A stretch of DNA of 64,000 nucleotides from Fusarium oxysporum f. sp. lycopersici 4287 (taxonomy: Eukaryota > Ascomycota > Sordariomycetes > Hypocreales > Nectriaceae). The number at the start of each line of letters is the position of its first letter. The stretch's first letter is position 1. Both the position numbers and the translations under genes were made by a program. Shown here piece after piece: positions 1 through 9,044 of this stretch. The stretch is from the NCBI RefSeq assembly GCF_000149955.1, contig NC_031000.1:2287014-2351013 (forward strand), given 5' to 3'. The notes under the pieces were generated by a model, which worked only from the letters and a program-made list of their open reading frames with translations, ran no database searches and was not told the DNA's origin.

Positions 1-436
1 TACAATGCTATGGCACACAGCTCTAGTACATATCGCAAACGCTATCCTCGGCGATAAAAAGAGCCCTACTTGGCGCTTCTATCTCCTTTTCTGCATCCAG
101 TGCTACGGACATCTACGACAGGCATATCGTTTTGCAGAGGCCATCGGTCGGAGCATCCTGTCCATGGCACTGCAGCAAGGCAATTTGTCAGCAAGCGAAG
201 CGCGACGATTGATGGAGCAGTTTGAAGAGAACCAGTTAACCAATCCATCAGAGGGCATTCGGGCCACGTTCATGGCTGACTTGAATCTTGCCATGACGGA
301 TCCTACGGAGGCAAGCGTGGAGAGCCTGGCTGAGAGGTTTGAGAACATAGCGTTGTTCCGAGAGTATACGAATGTGGAGGCCTTAAGCGAGAATGAACTG
401 ATGGAATTGGATGACAATGCTTGGGATACGCTGTGA
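1..436 (+). CDS. C-terminal part of a Zn2Cys6 fungal transcription factor (NirA/NIT4-like), cut by window edge
   Basis: The reading frame is open from the first bases and stops with TGA at 434-436, so this is the 3' end of a gene that begins outside the window. The 140 or so residues match, as far as I remember the family, the conserved tail of NirA/NIT4-type nitrogen-assimilation activators: an aromatic stretch (FYLLFCIQCYGHL) of the fungal-specific middle-homology domain, a helix with AIGRSILSMAL, then the block RATFMADLNLAMTDP and a terminal ALFREYTNVEAL. Such proteins bind DNA in the nucleus through an N-terminal Zn2Cys6 cluster, which cannot be seen here. No frameshift or stop is seen. 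Whether the gene is complete upstream is unknown; a different Zn2Cys6 subfamily is possible. Confidence 0.7.
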   Translation, partial: TMLWHTALVHIANAILGDKKSPTWRFYLLFCIQCYGHLRQAYRFAEAIGRSILSMALQQGNLSASEARRLMEQFEENQLTNPSEGIRATFMADLNLAMTDPTEASVESLAERFENIALFREYTNVEALSENELMELDDNAWDTL

Positions 437-511
437 AAACTCCTTGCGGTTGAGGCAAGTGGTGTGTTGCCGATAATCGGGCTGGATCTCCTGGCAATGA
501 TTACCATGCAG

Positions 512-545
512 TACCCACCTGCCGGTCATACCCACCTACCGGTCA
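512..545. repeat. Tandem 17-bp repeat, probable left terminal repeat of a pogo-type element
   Basis: Two adjacent 17-bp units, TACCCACCTGCCGGTCA and TACCCACCTACCGGTCA, differ at one base. A doubled short motif at the end of an element is also seen in the other pogo-type elements of this window, and the decayed pogo transposase begins 264 bp downstream, so I read this as its left terminus. The right terminus is not present. The rest of 437-808 shows no gene. Confidence 0.5.
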
Positions 546-808
546 GCGAAAAAGAGAATTCCCCATACAAAATGTCAAACTTCACTTGCACAGTGCTTGG
601 CCAAAATTGAAGTTATTTACATGGAACAGATTGTGTCTTACTGAGAGTTTCATGCTGTTTCATATTGGCAAAGTCATTTGTATTTTACACAAGCAGTTTG
701 GTCGCATGACACTAGTGTAAAATTTCTCAAATGTCTCCTTCATCATCCAGCCTCCCCAAAATTTCATCAAACTTTTATCTATAGCAGCTTCCTTTAATCG
801 CCTTGAAA

Positions 809-2539
809 ATGCCTCAACAGTCTTATACAGAGAATGATATCATTGAAGCTATACTGGATGTTACAGATAATCACCTCTCGCAGCACCAGGCCGCCCAGAA
901 GCATGGAATGCCCCAAACCACTCTGTCTGACTGATTAAGAGGCCTACCGTCAAAGCCCGAGGTCACCCAACCTGCCTAGCTGTTATACAAATCCCAAGAG
1001 GCTAGATTAGTTACATGGATACTTCGACAAGAGGCCTTGGGCTATGCTCCTTCCCACAGTCAAGTTCGCGCCACGGTAGCTGCCCTGTTGAGACAGCAGG
1101 GCCGGGAAAGGCCTATCGGTGTACACTGGCTAGCCAGATTTATTAAACGCCATCCAGAGATCGATACGAAGGTAGGAAAACGCCAGGAAGTTTCAAGGTT
1201 CAATTCTTTTACCCCAATGGCCGTCAATTGGTACTTTGATATCCGGGAGAGCGAATATGGCTGGATCAAGCCTGAGAACACGGTTAATGTTGACGAGGGC
1301 GGTATCATGGCTGGATTTGGTGAGTACTGACCACTTCTGATACAAGACTTACCAATAAATTGCAGATCTAGGTTTGGATTCCTTGGTAATTGGTAGTAGC
1401 GATCTCAGGAGGAAGGCCTTCTTCAAAGGCTCGCAGTCCCGCACTTGGACTAGCTTTATCGAAGCCGTCACTGCAGATGGCCGTCTTCTAAAGCCGGGAA
1501 TTATCTTCAAGGGCAAAGAACTTCAGAAGCAGTGTTTATTGATGAGTTTAACAAGATCGCCGACTGGTATTATATCACGTCCGATAACGGCTGGACAGAC
1601 AACCATATTGCGGTCGAGTGGCTCAAAGAGGTTTATCTGCCCCAAACCCAGCCAGCAGATGAGTCTGATGCAAGGCTCATCATATTAGATGGCCATGGGA
1701 GCCATGTATCTGTGGGTGTCTACCTGTTCTCGATCAGAAATACCGCTGACTGAAAATCCAGGATGAGTGGATGGCCACGTGTTTTTTGAATAACGTGTAT
1801 TGCTGTTACCTGCCTGCACATTGCTCTCATGGCCTACAGCCACTGGATAATGGTGTTTTCAACGTATCCAAGGCTGCATATCGAAAAGAGCTCCAAAAAC
1901 TGGCAAGCCTGACGGATTCTGCGCCCGTGGACAAGGTCAACTTCATCAAGGCCTATGCCAAAGCCAGGGAAGTGGGTATGACGAAAAACATCCTTTCAGG
2001 GTGGAGAGTAACTGAGAACTGACCGATTTCACGACGGAAAGCGCTCATACATGCCGAAATCCAACCAGACAAGAAGGAAACGACGCCCGGGTCAGACGGC
2101 CACAGAGACGGGCAAGTCGACTCTGATAATACGCCAAAGACCAGCCGTCACATCAGAGACCTGGGGGAAGAACAGGAGCCCCTCTACCAGAAGGCGGTAT
2201 TCTGTGATATCAAAAGGGTTTGAAGTCCAAGAGTCCAAGATCGCCTCTTTGAGCACCAGAATAGCCAGCCTGGAGGAGGAAGTTGGCCGGTTGAGCAGAG
2301 GCAAGAAGAGAAAGGCGATACCAAACCCCAATAAGAGATTTATCACACTGGCAGAGGCTCTAGCAGATGGTGACACTATTTCAGAGCCAAATGAAGCAAT
2401 TGAAGGGGTGGATGTTGTTGAGGATGTGATCGAGGTGGGAGGGATAGAAGAGGATGAGAGGTCAAATTCAGGGAAGGAAGAATTAGGTGTCGTACGCACC
2501 CGCACAGGGCGTGAGGTTAAAAGACCCAGGAAATATTAA
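809..2539 (+). pseudogene. Decayed pogo/Tc1-mariner superfamily (Tan/Fot-like) DDE transposase
   Basis: Reading from the ATG at 809 gives a psq-type helix-turn-helix (LSQHQAAQKHGMPQTTLS), a second DNA-binding helix set (ALGYAPSHSQVRATVAALL, HWLARFIKRHPEI) and the DDE blocks VDEGGIMAG, LIILDGHGSH and HCSHGLQPLDNGVF. A likely intron runs 1320-1365 (GTGAGT..GCAG). The frame is broken by TGA at 932-934, TAG at 977-979, a one-base slip near 1530, further breaks near 1740 and a TGA just after 'GWRVTEN' near 2020, where relatives read Trp. The coiled-coil tail, rich in Glu and ending in RPRKY, runs to 2539. The stops fit C-to-T change at CGA, CAG and TGG codons, as RIP produces. Not functional. No right terminal repeat is seen: MULE sequence follows at once. 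Confidence 0.85.
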
Positions 2540-4594
2540 ATATATTCAATTCCAAACCGGTCCAGACGGTCAAGTCAAAGCTGTTCTGTTTGCGCACCCC
2601 GATTCAGTGGCATATCTACAGGCATATCCGGATGTCTTAATCTTAGACTGTACCTATAAAACCAACAAATACGGCATGCCCCTTTTGGACTTGATCGGTG
2701 TCGACTCTTGTCAACGTTCGTTCTGTGTCGCGTTTGCTTTCCTGAGTGGTGAGTGTGAAGAAGACTATTTTTGGGCGTTAGATCGATTCCAGTCGCTGTG
2801 CGAAAACCGCAGGATAAGGCATCCCTCAGTCATCTTGACTGATCGCTGCGTAGCATGTATGAATGCTGTCGATACTTGCTTCCCATCATCAAGGCCGCTG
2901 CTATGTCTCTGGCATGCTAACAAGGCAGTTCTTCGCTACTGCCAGCCGAGATTTACGCGCCAGACTCAAGGGGAAAACCCGGGAATCGAGGCTTGGAATG
3001 AGTTTTACAGCCACTGGCATTCGATCATCAAGTCACCAAATGAACAAACTTTCCACGAACGTGTGTCCGAGTTTGAGAAGAAATACATCGCGGATTGTAT
3101 CGAAGAAGTCGAATATATCAAGACAAACTGGCTTGATCAATACAAAGAGAAGCTGGTGAAGGCGTGGGTCAATCAACATCCCCACTTTGACAACGTCGTT
3201 ACTTCAAGGGTGGAAGGCATACACTGGCTGCTTAAGAGCCACCTCAAAGTATCTACATTGGACTTGTTCGAAGCTTGGCGATCGATCAAGCATGCACTAC
3301 TCAATCAACTGGCGGAGTTGAAGTCGAACCAAGCCAAGCAGAAGATCAGGACACCTATCGAACTCTCCAGTATTCTCTATGGTGCAGTACGTGGTTGGGT
3401 GTCTCATGAAGCTTTGCGAAAGGTTGAGCAGCAACGAAAGCTTCTATTTCATCAAGGCTCTACTCCTTTGTCGGCCTGTACTGGTTCTTTCTCACGATCA
3501 CAAGGGCTGCCCTGCGCTCACAAGCTGGAGGGCTTATTAGCTCAAGGGCAGACTCTACAACTCGAAGATTTTCATCCGCATTGGCACTTGACTAGGGAAG
3601 ATAATCAAAGGCCCCTCTTAGAACCCCGCCAGCGAGTCGATCCAGTGACTACGAATTCGTCTTTGCCGTTATCTAGTGTGAGAAGAGAACTTAGCGGTTT
3701 TGAAGTCATTGAGAAGGCGAGGCCGATACGAAACCCTCCTTTATGCAGCAAATATCATATACTAGGTCACGCAAGGAACTCAAAGGAGTGTCCACTACGA
3801 TACTCGGAACTAAGAGCATTGCCCGTTATATCTTCAGACCAGCCGCAGGTGTGTTCGAAAACCTTTGGGTGGATACCCTTTACGACCCCTGAGGAACCAA
3901 GGCCACCAGTGATGAAAACGCTCGGCGAAATACAGTGGCAACCAATCACAACTAACCAATCACAACTTTGGAAACTTTCGAATTTGAGAATGAATCAACT
4001 TGTCAAGATCTGCCATCCCAGTTGACCATCGAAACAGAGCGGGTGGACCGACACATAACGACTCCAGAACCTCGACACCCATCACCTACGCCATCGACGT
4101 GTAGACCGCAGGTGTCACCACAGTTAAATTCGAGAGATCTAGCTTCGAACCCAACTACACATCTGAGGCATGACGATCCGCGAGCCATCCATCAGAGATA
4201 CGTCAAGTCTAGAGAGGATTGGTATAAGGCTTAACCCCCAGGAGCCTGGCTTGGTAATCGCCAGTATCGAAAAGCAATGGGCTTACCTTTGGGATACCCA
4301 AAAGCAAGCTACAGCTGGTGTATTGATTATAAGCAGATGGGGAGGTGCTGCAAAACCTCGACGGGTCCGAGAGAATGGACTAAAGAAGAGATGATGGCTT
4401 ACTTAGACTGGGATAAAGCAGAAGCTGATCGAATTGAAGCACAAGTAGTTGAGGAGACCGAGAACGGACGAATGTTTACAAGCAGAAGAGGTATGGGCGA
4501 GCTGTGGAAGATAGCTCAGCGGGATATCGATGAGCAAGAAGCCTTGTATGCTGCCACGGAACAGGAGGAGAGTTGTATTGTAGTTCAGTCCTAA
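2540..4594 (+). pseudogene. Decayed Mutator-like (MULE, Hop-type) transposase, 5' end missing
   Basis: The open frame from about 2540 to 4025 carries the MULE transposase core (AYPDVLILDCTYKTNKYGMPLLDLIGVD; then VILTDRCVACMNAVD and CLWHANKAVL) and a SWIM-like zinc segment (ACTGSFSRSQGLPCAHKLEGL). After a frameshift near 4000 a second frame (from 3968) continues with a Pro/Ser linker and DPRAIHQRYVKSREDWYKA, meets an in-frame TAA at 4232-4234, and goes on in the same frame to 4594. The N-terminal FAR1/WRKY-like DNA-binding part expected in such proteins is absent: the preceding bases belong to the pogo relic. No terminal inverted repeats were identified. Confidence 0.85.
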
Positions 4595-4761
4595 CTTTAG
4601 TAGAGTTTATAATGAGCTTATAGCTCGGATAAATCAAGACTATACAAGTTAAAGTCAGCGATTTGCTTTGAGTAAAATTAGTGGTTGATGGGCTTCAAGT
4701 AAAACCACTCGAAATAGTTCCAATCCGATAGCGGAGTGAGCTATACCAGATATGGTAACTC

Positions 4762-4849
4762 GGACGGGACCCGTACAGTTTTAGAAGGACGGGTACCCGT
4801 CCGCCTATTAGCTGCCGTTAAATTTCAATGCTGATTACTCAACGGCAGC
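4762..4849. promoter_or_regulatory. Palindrome cluster upstream of the MFS transporter
   Basis: GGACGGGTACCCGTCC at 4787-4802 is a perfect 16-bp palindrome. A related imperfect one, ACGGGACCCGT, lies at 4764-4774, and a 9-bp inverted repeat (GCTGCCGTT / AACGGCAGC) spans 4811-4849. They are 145-230 bp upstream of the transporter ATG, so they could be sites for a dimeric regulator; Zn2Cys6 proteins often bind paired CGG/CCG, but this is inference. The rest of 4595-4993 shows no gene. Confidence 0.4.
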
Positions 4850-4993
4850 TTGTCTTAATTATCCGCCACTTCGACCCCTCTTCTCACTGTACAACATCAC
4901 ACGACACAATTAACTTGTGACCCGAACTACGATTCAGACATTGCTGCTAGAGGTGCGGAATACTCAATCTTTATTCTAGAAGGACTTCGAGCC

Positions 4994-6380
4994 ATGTCGA
5001 CCGATCAGATTGAGATGCGCAACACTAGGAGACTCAGTCTGCCGCTCGAGCAAACCACTGTTGACAATTTCGAAGAATCTCTGTCCGTCAATGCGGTTCC
5101 GAATGCAGCTGTCGTACACGAGACTACAGTACCTGATGGAGGCTACGGCTGGATAGCCGTGTTTGGCTGTGCCGTAATTACTTGGTGGTTTGTTGGCACG
5201 ACATATAGTTGGGGTGTTATTCAAACGGCTCTCGTCGAGGAAGGTGTCTCCGGCGCGTCGACTCTGAGCTTTGTCGGCAGCTTGACGGTAGCTTGTATTG
5301 CCATTCTGGCAGTTGCGAACGCCCGGATCGTATCGGGTATTGGAGCCCAAAAGCTTGCCTTTCTTGGAGTAACACTACTGGGTGGTGGAGAGATCCTAGC
5401 AGCCTTCGCCGTTGACAATGTTGGGGCGCTGTTCGCCACAGTGGGGGTAGTCATGGGTGTTGGGACGAGGTATTGTCGCCCTCGAAAGTGACCACAGACT
5501 GTGCTAACCTGTCTCTAGCATGTGTTTCATGACTGTATCAATTATCCCAGCCCAGTACTTTCAGCGAAAACGAGGCTTGGCCAATGGCATTGTGTTCGCA
5601 GCTGGTGGTCTAGGTGGAGCAGCCATTTCCCTCGCCATGGAGCGTTTACTCGACGTGTTGGGACCGGCATGGGCCCTCCGAATTGTGGGTATATTGACTT
5701 TAGGAAGCGGTCTCCCAGCAGCGTGGCTAATCCGCGAGAGGGCGCCAGCAAAACGCACTACTTTTGTTGACTGGCGATTGTTTACCAGTCTAAAATTCGA
5801 CCTGCTGTTTTTATCAGGAGTCATCGCCACGTTTCCACTATTTGTTCCGCCGTTCTTCCTCCCGCTCTACTGCCAATCCATCCAACTGAAACCTTCCGTG
5901 GGAGCAGCTATGGTGGCTATCTTCAACTTCTCCGGTGCACTCGGCAGGATCGGGTTTGGGTTGCTTTGCGACTTGTTTGGTCCGCTCAACATTCTGTTTG
6001 TCACATTGCTACTGACTGGGATCAGTATGCTGGTTTTGTGGCCTTTCAGCAACACTCTGGTACCACTCGCTATCTTCGCCATATGGAATGGTGTCGCAAG
6101 TGGAGGTTTTTTTGCTGTCATGCCTACGGTTGTAGGTAGCGTCTTTGGAAGCCACAAAATGCCTATCGCTATGGGTATGATTGTTACAGGCTGGGCAGGG
6201 GGTTATCTCATGGGCGGTCCTATTGCTGGATATATGTTAGGTAGATATGGTGGTATTGAGGGTGGCATAATGGCCTTTAGGCCAGCAATGTACTACGCCG
6301 GGTCTATGTCGCTCGGTGCAGCCAGTTTGGTGGCGTGGATGCGATTTAGGATCGACGCTACGATATTGCGCAAATTATAA
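4994..6380 (+). CDS. Major facilitator superfamily transporter, monocarboxylate-porter type
   Basis: CDS is join(4994..5469, 5519..6380), 445 aa. The 49-nt intron (5470-5518) starts GTATTG, has a GCTAAC branch site and ends TAG, joining GVGT to SMCFMTVSI. The polar N-terminus (about 45 residues) is followed by PDGGYGWIAVFGC, the first-helix signature of fungal MCT-like (SLC16-related) porters, then about 12 hydrophobic helices, with the loop QYFQRKRGLANGIVFAAGG and the mid-protein motif GALGRIGFGLLCDLFG. Such proteins sit in the plasma or an internal membrane and move monocarboxylates or related small molecules; the substrate is not deducible. No breaks. An intact pogo element starts 6 bp after the stop, so it probably lies within the transcript's 3' end. 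Confidence 0.88.
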
Positions 6381-6386
6381 TCTTTA

Positions 6387-8246
6387 ACGTAGACGATAAG
6401 CGGGTGTTACAGATAAGCGAGTGTTACAAAAGTCTTCATCTTAAAAATAAAAATCGCAATAAAAACACAATAAAGTATCTAATCGTTTAATTCTAATTGC
6501 TATTCTCTTCTGCAGAGGCCTCAATACCCTCTTGACAGGTCCTTGCATTATGCCCGGCCTTGCCGCATCTCCCACAGCGCCGAACCCCAAGTCGCATCGA
6601 CCTTCCCTGACCACCACTTTTCGACAATTCGGCCACTACCTGCATATCTATATCTATCTGATCAGTTAAATCCCGACCTTCCTCTACTGTCATCTTCCCT
6701 CTATTCCGTAGGCGGGTTCTTTTTTCTCTGCGCCGTCGGCTAAGTATCTCATTCGCCTGTCGAAGATCTTGAATCTCAGCCCTCATTAAAGCCATCTCAT
6801 GTATAACTGCCTTCGTTCCTTTTGAAAGAGACTTTAGTGCTTCTAAAATTGACTCTGGAGAGCTGCTTTGATGCCTTCTAACTCGTCTTTCAAGGTATTC
6901 AGACTGCAATTCAGCCTCAATAATTGTCTTCGGGGTCTTTGAAGTCCAAGGTTGTGCCTGGCCTGCTTCCTCCTCAGCAGGTGTTGGAGTCCGTAGCTGC
7001 ACATCAAGCTTTGAGACTACACTTTCTGGATCAAAAGGGACAAGGCCAGCTCCCTTAAAACCTCCCTTAATATTCTTCTCGGTCATAGTAGCCTGAAAAG
7101 CGGCATAAAAGGCCGGGAAGAACTCAGTCTTGGAAATATGTGTTATAGAGCTTCTGATTAGATGCTCAATTTCTCGACCATATGCCTTTTTCAGCGGCCC
7201 AAAGCACCCGACGTCAAGAGGCTGAAGTAGATGAGATGAATGAGGCGGCATACAAAGCGTAATAATATTATGCTCCTCACAATATATCTCAAAGTTGGTC
7301 GAGTGGTGACTTTCGTGACCATCAAGGATCAGAAGACGATAGGAACCAACTGATCGATTGGCTGTACATCGGTCAAAGTGCTTTAGCCACTCGAGACCCG
7401 TCTCATTATCTGTCCAGCCATTTTGGGTCGTGGTGATAGCCCAATCGCCCGGGAGGTTGCTTTCTCGGTACCAATTGGCAAGGTGATATTGGCCTGCAAC
7501 CACGATAAATGGATCAATTGCCCAGCCTTCCGCATTAATCGCCTGGATAACTGTAACCCATTCCCGATTTCCAGGCTGCACAGATTTAGGCTTTCCACGC
7601 CTCTCTGCGCCTGTAATAACTATACCGCTTCCAATCATGCCCATCATAAAGCCGGTCTCATCAAAGTTATAGATATCATCTGATCGGATACCATACTTTG
7701 CGATTGTATTCTGTACGAGCCTGAACCAATTGCAAATAGTAGTCGGATCTTCACATCTAGCCCTTTGATAGTCATATCTCCGCTGAAAACGCGTCTTGAG
7801 GTCTGGTTGCCGCTTGACGAAATTGATAGCCCAGCGCTTGCCAACTGGTGATGCATCGCGATCAGCAAGCAGTCCATTGGCCATTTCTTCAACACTACGA
7901 TGCCGGGGAGGAAATCCTCGAGGATCGAGGTCGAGAATATACTGAACTATGATCTGTTCCTCTAGATCAGATAGTTTCCGCGACTTCGGGATAGTATTAT
8001 GTATAGAGAGTATGCCTTTGCGTCGGCGCCATAGCTTCATAGGGCCAACTTCATATATCTCTGCAGCTCGTCGGAGCTTTAATTTAGGGTTAGTTTGGAG
8101 CGCCTGAAGAGCAAGAAGAACTCTAGCCTCTTCATTTAATTGTGGCATATTGGGTGGTTGAGAATTAATTGATCAGATAGAAAGTGAGGTGTATGAGGGA
8201 TTTTTGTAACACTCGCTTATCTGTAACACCCGCTTATCGTCGACGT
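6387..8246 (-). mobile_element. Complete pogo (Fot-like) DNA transposon, 1860 bp
   Basis: Both ends are visible: the left end starts ACGTAGACGATAAGCG and the right end is its inverse with one mismatch (..CGACGT). Each end carries a second copy of the GATAAGCG motif about 18 bp in. The element is flanked by TA on both sides (6385-6386 and 8247-8248), the target duplication expected for pogo/Tc1 elements. It holds one intact transposase gene on the minus strand. Confidence 0.92.
6493..8148 (-). CDS. Intact pogo-family DDE transposase
   Basis: 551 aa, ATG at 8148. An N-terminal psq-like helix-turn-helix (LLALQALQTNPKLKLRRAAEIYEV) is followed by a CENP-B/Tc5-type HTH region (residues about 65-120, ending WAINFVKRQPDLKTR). 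The catalytic triad is visible as YNFDETGFMMG (D163), LLILDGHESHH (D276) and LLQPLDVGCFGPLKKAYG (D312). A basic coiled-coil segment lies around residues 440-480, and a CCHC zinc knuckle (CGRCGKAGHNARTC, 525-538) closes the protein. The enzyme would cut and paste its own element at TA sites. There are no stops or frameshifts, unlike the other copies in the window, so this may be the youngest copy and possibly still active. Confidence 0.93.
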   Translation of the reverse strand: MPQLNEEARVLLALQALQTNPKLKLRRAAEIYEVGPMKLWRRRKGILSIHNTIPKSRKLSDLEEQIIVQYILDLDPRGFPPRHRSVEEMANGLLADRDASPVGKRWAINFVKRQPDLKTRFQRRYDYQRARCEDPTTICNWFRLVQNTIAKYGIRSDDIYNFDETGFMMGMIGSGIVITGAERRGKPKSVQPGNREWVTVIQAINAEGWAIDPFIVVAGQYHLANWYRESNLPGDWAITTTQNGWTDNETGLEWLKHFDRCTANRSVGSYRLLILDGHESHHSTNFEIYCEEHNIITLCMPPHSSHLLQPLDVGCFGPLKKAYGREIEHLIRSSITHISKTEFFPAFYAAFQATMTEKNIKGGFKGAGLVPFDPESVVSKLDVQLRTPTPAEEEAGQAQPWTSKTPKTIIEAELQSEYLERRVRRHQSSSPESILEALKSLSKGTKAVIHEMALMRAEIQDLRQANEILSRRRREKRTRLRNRGKMTVEEGRDLTDQIDIDMQVVAELSKSGGQGRSMRLGVRRCGRCGKAGHNARTCQEGIEASAEENSN

Positions 8247-8257
8247 TATACTAGTTA

Positions 8258-9044
8258 ACGTGTTTGATAAGCGAGTGTCCCAAAAATCCCTCACCTTACA
8301 TTATCACTATTTAATCAGATAATTCTCAACTACCCAACATGTCACAGTCTTTATATGAGGCTAGGATCCTTCTTGCCCTCCAGGCTCTCCAAAATGACCC
8401 AAAATTAAGTAGCCGGAAGGCCGCAACTATATATCAAGTCAATTACCATACCTTAAATCGCCGCCGGCAGGGAATTCAATCAAAACATGATATTACCACT
8501 AAATCACGGAATCTATCTGATCTTAAGGAGCAGATAATAGTTCAATTCGTCCTTGACCTAGATTCGCGAGGATTTCCCCCGCGCCGCGAATTTATAGAAA
8601 AAATAGCTAATTCTCTACTTACCGACCGCAATACATCACCCATTGGCATACGCTAGGTTCATAACTTTATCTAACAGCAACCAGAGCTTAAGACACATCG
8701 ATTTCAGAGATATAACTATCAGAGAGCTAAATACAAAGATCCAACTATTAAGCATAACTGGTTTTGCCTCATAGAGAATACAGTTGCAAAATATGGTATC
8801 CAATTAGATGATATGTGGAATTTTGATAAGACCGGCTTTATAATGGGTATGATTAAGCCCGGAATAGTTGTTACAAGCTTAGAAAGGAAACGGATACTAA
8901 AGAAAGTCTAGCCTGGAAATTGCGAATAGATTACTGTGATCAAGGCGATTAATGCAGAAGGTTAATCGATCCCGCCGTTTATTATTAGTTCAGGCTAATA
9001 TCACCTTGCTAATTGGTATCAAGAATGCGACCTGCCCGGCGATT
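8258..9044 (+). mobile_element. Truncated, decayed pogo element (relative of the intact copy)
   Basis: The left end ACGTGTTTGATAAGCG follows a TA at 8256-8257, only 11 bp from the end of the intact pogo copy. The transposase frame starts at 8339 (MSQSLYEARILLALQALQNDPKL) and stays open to 8656. It then continues with several stops (for example within KKV*PGNCE*ITV and SSG*YHLANWY) through the first DDE block, here WNFDKTGFIMGM with Glu changed to Lys. It ends abruptly at 9044, where the hAT terminal repeat begins. The right half of the element is missing. The stop pattern fits RIP. Confidence 0.85.

Noticed and set aside
2487..2539. Possible pogo-MULE fusion protein from a GTG start
   Set aside because: The pogo tail is in a different frame there; the overlapping residues are not pogo protein.
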